A stretch of DNA of 48,889 nucleotides. It comes from Rhodothermales bacterium (GTDB lineage Bacteria > Bacteroidota > Rhodothermia > Rhodothermales > UBA10348). Position 1 is the first letter of the stretch; each line of letters opens with the position of its first letter. The stretch covers positions 1-48,889 of the forward strand of contig JAVJVN010000012.1 of the NCBI GenBank assembly GCA_040221055.1, written 5' to 3'. The position numbers and the translations under genes are program-made. A model generated the notes under the pieces. It was not told the origin of the DNA. It made no database searches and was given only the letters and a program-made list of their open reading frames with translations. Of the stretch, positions 24,740 to 32,582 are shown piece by piece.

Positions 24740-25625
24740 GGACGCGTGAAATCAGGTCCCGGATGTACGCATCGTAATGTGCGTGCCCCGAGCCCACGGG
24801 TTCAACTGGGGTGACGGTCAGTCCGTTGTCCATGGCAAACTGTTTCAATCCGCTGTCATTCAAGATGGTTTGCGTCAGTAGTCCGACGGCCGCTGACGTC
24901 GCGGCCTTGTTGGCGACCGCGTCCAGCGTAGACGGTGCATGCATTTGCCCGGGGACCGATTGGAGGGGGCCAAGATAGGGAACGTCATAGCGATCCAGGA
25001 GCGGAATCAGGAAGGGGAGTGCAAGGACAACCGGAGGTCGATCCGTCTGTTCGCCGAACAAGGTCCGGGCCCAGCGGTCCAGTTCCTTCCATACGACCGT
25101 GAGCGAATCGGCCCGATACCGGATTCCGTCACAGTCGTCGGGAAAGAGGCCGCAAAGGTCTGCAGCAACCACCGGAATGCCCTCGGCAAAGTGGACGGGA
25201 TCCATCCAGACATGGGCGTCCTCCGAGTGGTCATGCGCATGGCCTGTTGGGCTGTGGCCGCTTGCGTCACGAGTGATCTCACCGTCCTGTTGGTCCTGGA
25301 ACACAAATCGCACCGGGTCGGCGGTCATCCTTTCGAACCACCCGTCTATGTCAGGGTGCAGGGCAATCCGGATCCGGGCCCGGGCCAGAAGGATGGCGTC
25401 GGACGGCCGTGGTTCGAATCCGTGGGGCGATGCGCCGTCGGGAAGCAGGACCCGTACGTCCGCATCCATCCCTGCCAGCGGTTCCACCAGATGCGCCGCG
25501 ACAGGCATGCTTACGACAATCAGCGGACGTTCATCGGAATCCTCCTGTGCCGGCGGGCTGCAGGAGGAAAGGACCGCCAGGACGAGCGGCACCAGTAACC
25601 GGAACGGGATGGCCCTTGAATTCAT
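24723..25625 (-). CDS. znuA: Zinc/manganese ABC transporter substrate-binding lipoprotein
   Basis: 300 residues. Lipobox LSSC with the lipidated Cys at 22, then an acidic linker. The family core shows H68 (PHGFEP), a histidine-rich loop with HAHDH (129-133) and H138-V-W (DAHVWMDP), and later metal-site candidates near the C-terminal half, including GSGHAHYDAY. The metal-binding ligands are consistent with cluster A-I solute-binding proteins for zinc or manganese. The His-rich loop favours zinc. The start overlaps the stop of the upstream epimerase by four bases (ATGA). Confidence 0.94.
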   Translation of the reverse strand: MNSRAIPFRLLVPLVLAVLSSCSPPAQEDSDERPLIVVSMPVAAHLVEPLAGMDADVRVLLPDGASPHGFEPRPSDAILLARARIRIALHPDIDGWFERMTADPVRFVFQDQQDGEITRDASGHSPTGHAHDHSEDAHVWMDPVHFAEGIPVVAADLCGLFPDDCDGIRYRADSLTVVWKELDRWARTLFGEQTDRPPVVLALPFLIPLLDRYDVPYLGPLQSVPGQMHAPSTLDAVANKAATSAAVGLLTQTILNDSGLKQFAMDNGLTVTPVEPVGSGHAHYDAYIRDLISRVHAARQ

Positions 25626-26599
25626 GTCAGTGACGCTGCAATACGTTCCACCGTCTGCGCAAACGGGCGGGGGGCGAACGCCAGTTCGCGCCCCGCCTTG
25701 CTGTTGTCATAGCACGACATGGAGGTGGACAAACGCGCTGTTTCCCTGGTGATGAGCGGTTTCTTTCCCGTCAGGCGGGCGGCGGTTTCAAGGAAGAATG
25801 CAGCCGTCATGAGCAGGCCGGACGGAAGGGGTGCGCGCGGAGGACGGACACCGAATGCGCAGGCGTAGGATTCCAGGATGTACTTCCAGGGCAGATTGTG
25901 TCCTGAAAGAAGGTAACGTTCCCCCGTCCGGCCGGCATCGCCGGCCGCGATCATCCCCTCGACAACATCGTCCACATCCACGACATTCGTGCTTCCGGGG
26001 GGCATGAATGGCAACTTTCCGTCCCGGACCTGCGCGGCAATCTGGGTCGTGTTTTCACCTTCCCGACCCGGTCCAATGACCAGGGAAGGGTTGACAATGA
26101 CGGCATCCAGACCCTCGGCAATACCCCGGTGGACTTCCAGTTCAGCCAGGTATTTGGAATGGGCATATTCCGTGTTGAGACGCGACGGCGTCCACGAAGC
26201 CGACTCGTCCAGGCAGTCCGTGCTTCGCTCACTCCGACCGAGTGCCGCAATGCTTGAGGTATGGACGAATCGACCGACTCCGGCGTCCAGGCAAGCGTCC
26301 ACCATGGATGCGGTGCCCTCCACGTTTACCCGTCTGAGTTGGTCGCGGCTCCGGGGGCCCCCGAAGCCGAGCCATGCGGCACAGTGGAAGACCCGGTCCA
26401 CACCGGCCAATGCATCCTGCAGCATCTCCTTGTCGAAGAGATCTCCGGTGTACCACGACACGTCGGCGCCGCAACTGCCGATCAGGTCATCCGATGACGT
26501 CGAACGGCGGAGCGCACGGACGTCGTGCCCCTGACCAACAAGGTGACAGACCAGACGGGAACCCAGGAATCCGGTCGCACCGGTAACGAAAATGGTCAT
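25622..26599 (-). CDS. NAD-dependent epimerase/dehydratase family protein
   Basis: 325 residues. The Rossmann glycine motif TGATGFLGS (6-14) and the catalytic pattern Tyr-x-x-x-Lys in YAHSKYLAE (about residue 145-153) are present, with a Ser/Thr in the preceding VHTSSIAALG. This is an extended short-chain dehydrogenase, similar to dihydroflavonol-4-reductase-like and sugar/steroid-epimerase proteins; the substrate cannot be told. It overlaps the biotinyl protein and znuA by four bases on either side (ATGA), so it is translated with both. Confidence 0.9.
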   Translation of the reverse strand: MTIFVTGATGFLGSRLVCHLVGQGHDVRALRRSTSSDDLIGSCGADVSWYTGDLFDKEMLQDALAGVDRVFHCAAWLGFGGPRSRDQLRRVNVEGTASMVDACLDAGVGRFVHTSSIAALGRSERSTDCLDESASWTPSRLNTEYAHSKYLAELEVHRGIAEGLDAVIVNPSLVIGPGREGENTTQIAAQVRDGKLPFMPPGSTNVVDVDDVVEGMIAAGDAGRTGERYLLSGHNLPWKYILESYACAFGVRPPRAPLPSGLLMTAAFFLETAARLTGKKPLITRETARLSTSMSCYDNSKAGRELAFAPRPFAQTVERIAASLT

Positions 26600-27093
26600 G
26601 ATTCGAATTCGATCAGGACCTGGGCCTTCGTCACGGCGTCTCCGGCCTGGACCCGGACGGACCGGACCGTTGCGCCTTTTTCGGCGCGGAGTTCGTTTTC
26701 CATTTTCATGGCCTCCAGCACAAGGAGCGGCTGACCGACATCGACGGTCTCACCGTCCGACACCAGGACGGACAGCACCAGCCCGGGCATGGGAGCCACC
26801 AGTTCCAGCACTTCTGAATCTCCGCCGGCCGCGAATCCCCATTCAGCCAACAATTGATCCCGCTCATCCTGGACGGTTGCCGAGAAGACCCGGTTGCCGG
26901 ACCAGAGCCGGATATCCCGTTTTCCGACATACTCCACCGTCACGGGCATGCAGGTCCCGCGGAACCGGAGCAGATAGTGATGATCCCGGACGCGGATCAA
27001 TCCGGTGTCAGACGGATCATGTGCACCGGGATCCACAGGAAGAGCCGCAGCGGCATCCAGTTCAACCAGATAGGGCGTCTTGGAGTCAGGCAT
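26596..27093 (-). CDS. Biotinyl (biotin/lipoyl-attachment) carrier protein
   Basis: 165 residues from ATG 27093 (MPDSKTPYLV); an upstream frame extends to 27168 without family similarity. The C-terminal 80-residue barrel holds the biotinylation motif EAMKMEN (127-133, Lys130), preceded by APMPGLVLSVLVSDGETVDVGQPLLVLE. The N-terminal half is a less conserved domain seen in the carrier subunit of acyl-CoA carboxylases in Bacteroidota. No carboxylase subunit is adjacent, so the partner is elsewhere. It is the first gene of a tightly overlapped run that continues into the zinc importer. Confidence 0.9.
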   Translation of the reverse strand: MPDSKTPYLVELDAAAALPVDPGAHDPSDTGLIRVRDHHYLLRFRGTCMPVTVEYVGKRDIRLWSGNRVFSATVQDERDQLLAEWGFAAGGDSEVLELVAPMPGLVLSVLVSDGETVDVGQPLLVLEAMKMENELRAEKGATVRSVRVQAGDAVTKAQVLIEFES

Positions 27094-27112
27094 GTTGGAG
27101 GTGGGTATAGTG

Positions 27113-27127
27113 ACGTCCGGAGGACGT
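27113..27127. promoter_or_regulatory. 15-base palindrome between the biotinyl gene and pfkA
   Basis: ACGTCC GGA GGACGT is a perfect dyad with a 3-base centre. It sits 20 bases upstream of the biotinyl protein start and about 118 bases upstream of pfkA, in a divergent intergenic region where an operator or promoter would be expected. It could be a repressor site or just a hairpin. Nothing shows which regulator. Confidence 0.35.
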
Positions 27128-27166
27128 GGTACGATGCCCTGTCGGCGGGTGTTTCTACATATATTC

Positions 27167-27199
27167 AAGCCGTCCGGAGAACTGTTTGCCCTCCGGCTT
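27167..27199 (+). promoter_or_regulatory. Stem-loop in the pfkA leader
   Basis: AAGCC+GGAG pairs with CTCCGGCTT (27191-27199), with a four-base bulge (GTCC) on the 5' side and an 11-base loop. It ends 45 bases before pfkA ATG. A TATATT-like element (27160-27165) lies just before it, but no good -35 matches. Possible leader structure; not a terminator, since no T-run follows. Confidence 0.25.
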
Positions 27200-27244
27200 C
27201 ATTCCACCCCGCAGCAACCACCCGGCATTGGAGCCGACGCTCTC

Positions 27245-28228
27245 ATGGACACCTTGAGTCGAATAGGAATTTTCACCTCGGGCGGCGATTCGCCAGGCAT
27301 GAATGCATGCCTCCGAGCCGTCGTTCGCAGCGCCATTGCCCACGATCTCGAAGTCATGGGTATCCGTCGTGGATACCAGGGCATGATTGAGGGTGACATG
27401 GTCGAAATGGACTCGAAGTCCGTATCGAACATCGTACAGAAAGGGGGGACCATCCTGAAGAGCGCCCGATCCGCCGAATTCCGTACGCCGGAAGGCCGCG
27501 CCAAGGCGGCCGACCAACTCAAGCGGAACGGCATCGATGGTCTGATTGCCATCGGCGGGGACGGAACGCTCAAGGGGGCGGCCGTCTTTTATGACGAGTA
27601 TGCGATCCCGTTGGTCGGATGTCCGGGCACGATTGACAATGACTTGTTCGGAACCGACGAGACGATAGGGTTCGATACAGCGCTCAATACCGCACTGGAA
27701 AACATTGACCGGATCCGTGACACGGCCGATGCGCACGACCGCCTGTTCCTGGTGGAGGTCATGGGACGGGATGCCGGGTTCATCGCGCTGCATTGCGGCA
27801 TTGGCGGCGGAGCGGAAATGGTTCTTATACCGGAGACGCTGAACGATATCGACGACATCAAGAGCCATATCCACTCCCTGATGTCCTCGCAGCACAGAAG
27901 CTCCATCGTGGTGGTGGCCGAAGGCGATGAGTTGGGTGGCGCTACGCAGATTGCCGAAGCCATGCGTGCCGATGACCAGTTCGCGAATATCGACCTTCGC
28001 GTGTGCATTCTGGGTCACACCCAGCGGGGCGGTGCCCCCACAGCCCGGGATCGTGTCCTGGCCAGTCGACTGGGTGTTGCAGCGGTCGATGCCCTCGTGG
28101 AAGGTCACAGCAATGTGATGGTTGGCCTGGTCAACAATGAAGTCAAGCTGACCCCTTCAAGGAACGTCTGGAGTCGGAAGAAGAGCATCAATTATGACCT
28201 CCTCAAGCTTACCCAGATCCTGAGTTGA
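27245..28228 (+). CDS. pfkA: 6-phosphofructokinase
   Basis: 327 residues from ATG 27245 (MDTLSRIGIFTSGGDSPGMNA); an upstream frame without family similarity is excluded. It phosphorylates fructose 6-phosphate in glycolysis. GGDGT at 104-108 has the glycine typical of ATP-using enzymes, where pyrophosphate-dependent ones have Asp. The catalytic segment PGTIDND (127-133) and the fructose-6-phosphate segment EVMGRDAGFIALHCGIGGGAE are intact. menG begins one base after its stop. Confidence 0.96.
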   Translation: MDTLSRIGIFTSGGDSPGMNACLRAVVRSAIAHDLEVMGIRRGYQGMIEGDMVEMDSKSVSNIVQKGGTILKSARSAEFRTPEGRAKAADQLKRNGIDGLIAIGGDGTLKGAAVFYDEYAIPLVGCPGTIDNDLFGTDETIGFDTALNTALENIDRIRDTADAHDRLFLVEVMGRDAGFIALHCGIGGGAEMVLIPETLNDIDDIKSHIHSLMSSQHRSSIVVVAEGDELGGATQIAEAMRADDQFANIDLRVCILGHTQRGGAPTARDRVLASRLGVAAVDALVEGHSNVMVGLVNNEVKLTPSRNVWSRKKSINYDLLKLTQILS

Positions 28229-28229
28229 T

Positions 28230-28976
28230 ATGGCATCTTCCCGAAATGTACCCCCGGTAGGCATGGTCGAAGGCAAGAAGCCGGCCGTACGTGCCATGTT
28301 CAATGCCATCGCTCCACGCTACGATTTGTTGAACCGGGTGTTGAGTGGGGGGATTGATCAGTCCTGGAGGCGCAAGGTCATTCGTACGCTCATGGAGACG
28401 GCACCGGAATCCGTTCTCGATGTCGCCACGGGTACCGCCGACCTGGCCATCATGGCAGCGCGGAACGGGGTAGCCGAGAACATCGGAGTGGATATTTCGG
28501 AAGACATGCTGGAAGTGGGGCGTCGTAAAGTGTCCCGGGCAGGACTCCAGGAGCAGGTCATCCTTGAAACCGGGGACGCCGAGGCGCTGCCCTATCCGGA
28601 AGGCCGCTTCGATGCCGCCACGGTATCGTTCGGCGTCCGGAATTTCGAGGATCTGGATGCGGGTCTGCGGGAGTTGCACCGGGTGCTGAAGCCGGGTGGT
28701 CGTCTGATTGTCCTGGAATTCAGCCGACCGCGGGCGTTTCCGGTCAAGCAGTTCTATTCTTTCTACAACGCTCGCATCCTTCCGCTCATTGGACGCATGG
28801 TGTCCGGCGATTCAGGTGCGTATACCTATTTGCCCGAGTCGATCGCCGTGTTTCCCGACGGAGACGATTTTGAACGTCATCTGACGGATGCCGGGTTTGC
28901 AGAACCGTCAACACGTCGTCTGACGTTCGGCATTGCCTCGTTGTACGTGGGCGTGAAAAGCCCTACCGCTCCTTGA
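28230..28976 (+). CDS. menG: Demethylmenaquinone/ubiquinone methyltransferase
   Basis: 248 residues. The UbiE/MenG start VRAMFNAIAPRYDLLNRVLSGGIDQSWRR, the SAM motif I VLDVATGTADLA (about residues 63-74), GVDISEDML and the C-terminal VSFGVRNFEDLDAGLRELHRVLKPGG and YNARILPLIGRMVSGD are all classical. It methylates demethylmenaquinone in the last step of menaquinone synthesis. It is one base after pfkA and overlaps the convergent anti-sigma kinase gene by 14 bases. Confidence 0.95.
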   Translation: MASSRNVPPVGMVEGKKPAVRAMFNAIAPRYDLLNRVLSGGIDQSWRRKVIRTLMETAPESVLDVATGTADLAIMAARNGVAENIGVDISEDMLEVGRRKVSRAGLQEQVILETGDAEALPYPEGRFDAATVSFGVRNFEDLDAGLRELHRVLKPGGRLIVLEFSRPRAFPVKQFYSFYNARILPLIGRMVSGDSGAYTYLPESIAVFPDGDDFERHLTDAGFAEPSTRRLTFGIASLYVGVKSPTAP

Positions 28977-29379
28977 CCATGAGGCACTCGTTGGTGCCGT
29001 TGCGCGTGGAAAAGGTCACGGCATCCATCAATTTCCGCATGATGTGGACGCCGAATCCGCCCGACTTGCGGTTCTTGGCAAATTCAGCGAGATCCGGCTC
29101 ACGATAGGTACTGGCGTCGAAGGCACGTCCCTCATCACGGATGCGGATGGAGAAGTGACGATCGTCTACGAGGACGGCGATATCTATGGTTTTAGACGCA
29201 TCGTTGCCGTACGCATGTTCAATCACATTCGTGCAGCATTCGTCCACGGCGATTTTCAATTCCTCGACGTCCTCATCCGAAAAATTCGCGGCCAAGGCAT
29301 GCGTCTTGACGAACTCGCGTACATCTTCCAGGAACCGCGTGGAACTGGGAATCGTGATGGTATGGATGGTGGCGGCCAC
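28963..29379 (-). CDS. Anti-sigma regulatory factor, RsbW-type serine kinase
   Basis: 138 residues from GTG 29379, 16 bases after the STAS gene stop; an ATG at 29436 would overlap that gene by 41 bases and add unlike sequence. The GHKL ATPase boxes are visible: N box ELKIAVDECCTNVIEHAYG (about 40-58), G1 DEGRAFD and G2 GGFGVHIMRKLMD. Such proteins bind a sigma factor or phosphorylate a STAS antagonist. No sigma factor is in the window. The stop overlaps the end of menG on the opposite strand. Confidence 0.85.
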   Translation of the reverse strand: MAATIHTITIPSSTRFLEDVREFVKTHALAANFSDEDVEELKIAVDECCTNVIEHAYGNDASKTIDIAVLVDDRHFSIRIRDEGRAFDASTYREPDLAEFAKNRKSGGFGVHIMRKLMDAVTFSTRNGTNECLMVKER

Positions 29380-29395
29380 GTGCGCTTGGTCCAGA

Positions 29396-29755
29396 TCAGT
29401 CCGAAACGGCCGATGAAAATTTGGATACGGCCTCATCTTCGGTTTCCATGATGTCGAACAACATGGGGAATCCCAGCAGGTCGAAGACGTTGTAGACCTT
29501 GGGTTGAAGGGCAGCAATCTTGATGTCTCCACCACATTCGCGGACCTCCTCTATGAAGGCCATGAATACGCCGAGCCCGGCGCTCGAGATGTAGACGAGA
29601 TTCTGGCCATTCACCAGAATGTTCACGGCCTGCTCACTTTGGCACTTCTGGATGGCCGTCTCCAGTTCGGCGGCCGTGTGTGCGTCCAATTCACCGTGCA
29701 AATCCAGGATCCGAACGGTTCCTTGATTCCTGAAGCCGACTGAAAAGTCACTCAT
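29396..29755 (-). CDS. Anti-sigma factor antagonist (STAS domain)
   Basis: 119 residues from ATG 29755 (MSDFSVGF); a longer frame upstream is unlike the family. The STAS domain is clear: TVRILDLHGELDAHTAAELETAI (in pieces, residues 13-36) and LVYISSAGLGVF, where Ser57 or Ser58 is the phosphorylation-site candidate. It continues with the leucine-rich QPKVYNVFDLLGFPMLF. The kinase gene follows on the same strand, making a partner-switching pair. The trigger is not visible; phosphatase or sensor genes are not adjacent. Confidence 0.93.
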   Translation of the reverse strand: MSDFSVGFRNQGTVRILDLHGELDAHTAAELETAIQKCQSEQAVNILVNGQNLVYISSAGLGVFMAFIEEVRECGGDIKIAALQPKVYNVFDLLGFPMLFDIMETEDEAVSKFSSAVSD

Positions 29756-29937
29756 GAGTCTCGTGGGGAGCAAATGATGGTCAATATCCTGCGACGCACC
29801 TGCTTGGCAGCTGCATCTGTTGCCCGGAATATAGGGCCGCCCGGGGACTCTTCTGCACGCCGTTCGCATGAAGGGATGTTTTACCGGCGCGGCGCAATGT
29901 TTGTTACACATCGGTAACTTCAAACTTGCGCGACCGT

Positions 29938-31743
29938 ATGACGACGCATCCCATGCATCCCCCCGACGCTGTTCCCATGAGAAATCGCACGCTGGTTCGC
30001 ATTCAGCTCCTTCTGCTCGTATCCCTCGTCATCCTGATCGTGTGGCGGTTTTCGGCCGGTCCCCGGATTGGTGAGGGCTTCGTCCAGATCCAGCCCTCCG
30101 ATCTCGGACAGCTCGACGAGGTCTCCTTCACCGTTGAACGGCCCACGTCCATTCATGTCCGCGCCGTGGGTGCGTTCGAAACGGATGAGGCCGGTGCGCC
30201 GCTGGCTGCCTATGGATGGGTGTTGGACCGGAGCAATGCGCAGGTGGTGTGGAGCATGGAGACCTTCAGGGTGGATCGTGACGGCGTGTTGGCATCGGCC
30301 GACGATTCCCTCCGACTCGCCCCCGGTTCCTATACTGCATACTTCACGTCTTTTGGACCGACGCCGTCATCGCGGGAACAGCGGGCATTCCTGGGCTTGA
30401 AGCCGCACTGGACGAACCATCGGGATGCCTTCCATCTGGTGCTTTCGACCCGTGATTCAGACGAGGACGCCATCCGCTCCGGAATGACCGTTACGGCCGA
30501 AAGCGGAGACGCCACCTCCACGCCACTGTGGTCGGCCCTGCGGGTGTCCAACCGGAAAACCATGGAAGAGCTGGTCCGCGTTGATTCGGACGCGGGATTG
30601 CGTATCCAGGCGATCATCGGGCTCTGTTCATCCGGATGCGACATGGCTTATATCGAGGACCTGGACACCGGGGCCACGGTCTGGGAGATGTCCATGGAGA
30701 ACACTGTCGCGGCCGGTGGATGGGAGGCCAACCGATTGTTCGACGACATCATTCGTCTTGGAGAAGGTATTTATCGATTTGTGTTGACGACGGACAGACG
30801 GCATTCCTGGAACCGTTGGAGCGCAAATACGCCATACAACCCCGAAGGCTTCGGGATGCAGGTGGAGGTTGTTTCCGGGAGTGCCGTCACGCTCGATCCC
30901 ACAGCCGGGGATGCACGATTGGTCTCCATGGTCGACATAGGATCGAGTGAGCACCGGACCATGCGGATGCGTGTTTCGGAACGGACGCTTGTGCTCGTCG
31001 ATGCGATGGGTGAGATCTCGTCGAACGGGACGCTCTATGATTACGGATACATTGTCCGGGATTCCAACGGGGAACGTGTCTGGCGGATGAGTCTGGACAA
31101 GAGTGTCCCGGCCGGTGGGCACGAGACGAATCGTCAGGAGCGCGCCGTGGTACGGTTGGATGCCGGTGAATACACGCTCCACTACGAAACAGATGACAGC
31201 CACGCGTTTGGCGATTGGCGCAAAGACCGGCCCCGCGAGACGGACAGGTGGGGAATGACCCTTTACCTTCTCAGCGGGACTCCGGGTTCCGTTTCAATCC
31301 TCGAGGACTCCGCGGCTTCTGCCCCGGCCTCTGTTTCCGCCCCAACCCATGCACCGATCACGCGCAGCGATGTCGGGCCCCTGTTGGCCGGATTGCATGA
31401 GGCCGGCAACGATACCCGGTTCGAACAACCCTTCCAACTCACCGCTGCGACGACGGTCCATGTCGAGGCCATGGGTGAAGTGTCCACCAATGGCCGCTAT
31501 GATTATGGTTGGATCGAGCGCGCGGATACGGGTGAGCGCGTCTGGGAGATGACGTTGGAGAACACGGTACATGCGGGAGGCGATGACCGGAATCGAATGT
31601 TTGATGGAGCAGTTTCCCTGCCGGCAGGTGAGTACGTTGTCCACTACATTTCGGACTTCAATCACGCGTTCGGCGACTACGGAGATGGTCCCCCGACGCA
31701 GGCTGCCGACTGGGGCATTCGCATCTACAATCCTCTTCCATGA
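29938..31743 (+). CDS. Membrane-anchored protein of four related beta-rich modules
   Basis: 601 residues from ATG 29938. A single hydrophobic segment (about 20-38, RIQLLLLVSLVILIVWRF) anchors the N-terminus; most of the chain is probably periplasmic. Four modules of about 110-150 residues recur around residues 104, 249, 381 and 535, each with a VW-x-M-x-L/M core. The last two share AMGE[IV]S[ST]NG at about 356 and 511, then YDYG[YW]I, GERVW, AGG, NR, AGEY and HAFGD. A Ser/Ala/Pro linker sits before the fourth. The first two modules are more diverged. I do not recognise a family. It overlaps prmA by four bases. Confidence 0.9.
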   Translation: MTTHPMHPPDAVPMRNRTLVRIQLLLLVSLVILIVWRFSAGPRIGEGFVQIQPSDLGQLDEVSFTVERPTSIHVRAVGAFETDEAGAPLAAYGWVLDRSNAQVVWSMETFRVDRDGVLASADDSLRLAPGSYTAYFTSFGPTPSSREQRAFLGLKPHWTNHRDAFHLVLSTRDSDEDAIRSGMTVTAESGDATSTPLWSALRVSNRKTMEELVRVDSDAGLRIQAIIGLCSSGCDMAYIEDLDTGATVWEMSMENTVAAGGWEANRLFDDIIRLGEGIYRFVLTTDRRHSWNRWSANTPYNPEGFGMQVEVVSGSAVTLDPTAGDARLVSMVDIGSSEHRTMRMRVSERTLVLVDAMGEISSNGTLYDYGYIVRDSNGERVWRMSLDKSVPAGGHETNRQERAVVRLDAGEYTLHYETDDSHAFGDWRKDRPRETDRWGMTLYLLSGTPGSVSILEDSAASAPASVSAPTHAPITRSDVGPLLAGLHEAGNDTRFEQPFQLTAATTVHVEAMGEVSTNGRYDYGWIERADTGERVWEMTLENTVHAGGDDRNRMFDGAVSLPAGEYVVHYISDFNHAFGDYGDGPPTQAADWGIRIYNPLP

Positions 31744-32582
31744 CTTCCTGTCGTATTGCATTATCGGTTGACCCTGCCCATCATGATCGGCTGGTTGCCG
31801 AATTGTCGGACTGGGGAGCTGAAGGATTCGAGGAATTGGACCACGTGCTTGTGGCGTTCTTCCCGGAATCGGAGTGGGATTCGGTCGAACCGGCCGTCGA
31901 GCGGCTGGTGGCCGGGATGGGTGGGGAGCGGGTCGGTCCGGTTGAGCGGCTGGAAGACCGTAACTGGAATGCCGATTGGGAGGCAACCATCCAGCCCATT
32001 GACGTGGATCCGTTCTGGATCCGGGCATCATGGAATGACGGTACCGTACCGGAGGGGAGAACCGTCGTTGTCATCGACCCCAAAATGAGTTTCGGAACCG
32101 GATATCATGAGACGACCCGCCTCATGCTGCGTAATCTGGCACGTTTCGTCCGGCCTGGAGACCGGGTCCTGGATGCGGGTACGGGTACCGGAGTCCTGGG
32201 TATTGCGGCGTTGCTGAAGGGCGCTTCGCACTGTATAGGCTTCGATATCGACGAGTGGTCGACCGACAACGCGACCGAGAACGCTCTCCGAAACGACGTC
32301 GGGGATCGCTTCGAGGTACGGGAAGGGGATGAAACCACGGTCCCGGAAACCGGATTCGGACTGGTCATGGCGAATATCAACCGGAACGCCCTGCTGGCCA
32401 TGTTGGATTGGCTCCTCTCGCGAACGGCACGCGACGGGACCCTGGGACTGTCGGGATTGCTGATGACGGACCGGGACGATATGATGGACGCGCTCGCGGC
32501 CCGCGAGGTGGCCGTGATTGCGGAAGAGCGTGAAGGAGAATGGTGGAGTGTCTGGGTACGGCATGCGACTGGCAACCATTGA
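31740..32582 (+). CDS. prmA: Ribosomal protein L11 methyltransferase
   Basis: 280 residues, starting at ATG 31740 inside the stop of the preceding gene (ATGA). SAM motif I VLDAGTGTGVLGIA (about residues 143-156) is preceded by the PrmA hallmark FGTGYHETTRLML, and the late MANINRNALL is the NxxxN-like motif of the family. It trimethylates L11. The N-terminal substrate-recognition domain is complete. The Ppx gene begins 20 bases before its stop. Confidence 0.95.
   Translation: MTSCRIALSVDPAHHDRLVAELSDWGAEGFEELDHVLVAFFPESEWDSVEPAVERLVAGMGGERVGPVERLEDRNWNADWEATIQPIDVDPFWIRASWNDGTVPEGRTVVVIDPKMSFGTGYHETTRLMLRNLARFVRPGDRVLDAGTGTGVLGIAALLKGASHCIGFDIDEWSTDNATENALRNDVGDRFEVREGDETTVPETGFGLVMANINRNALLAMLDWLLSRTARDGTLGLSGLLMTDRDDMMDALAAREVAVIAEEREGEWWSVWVRHATGNH

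Noticed and set aside
29903-29918. Inverted repeat GTTAC ... GTAAC before the modular membrane protein gene
   Set aside because: Only five-base arms. It could be an operator, but this arises easily by chance and no -10/-35 match supports it.
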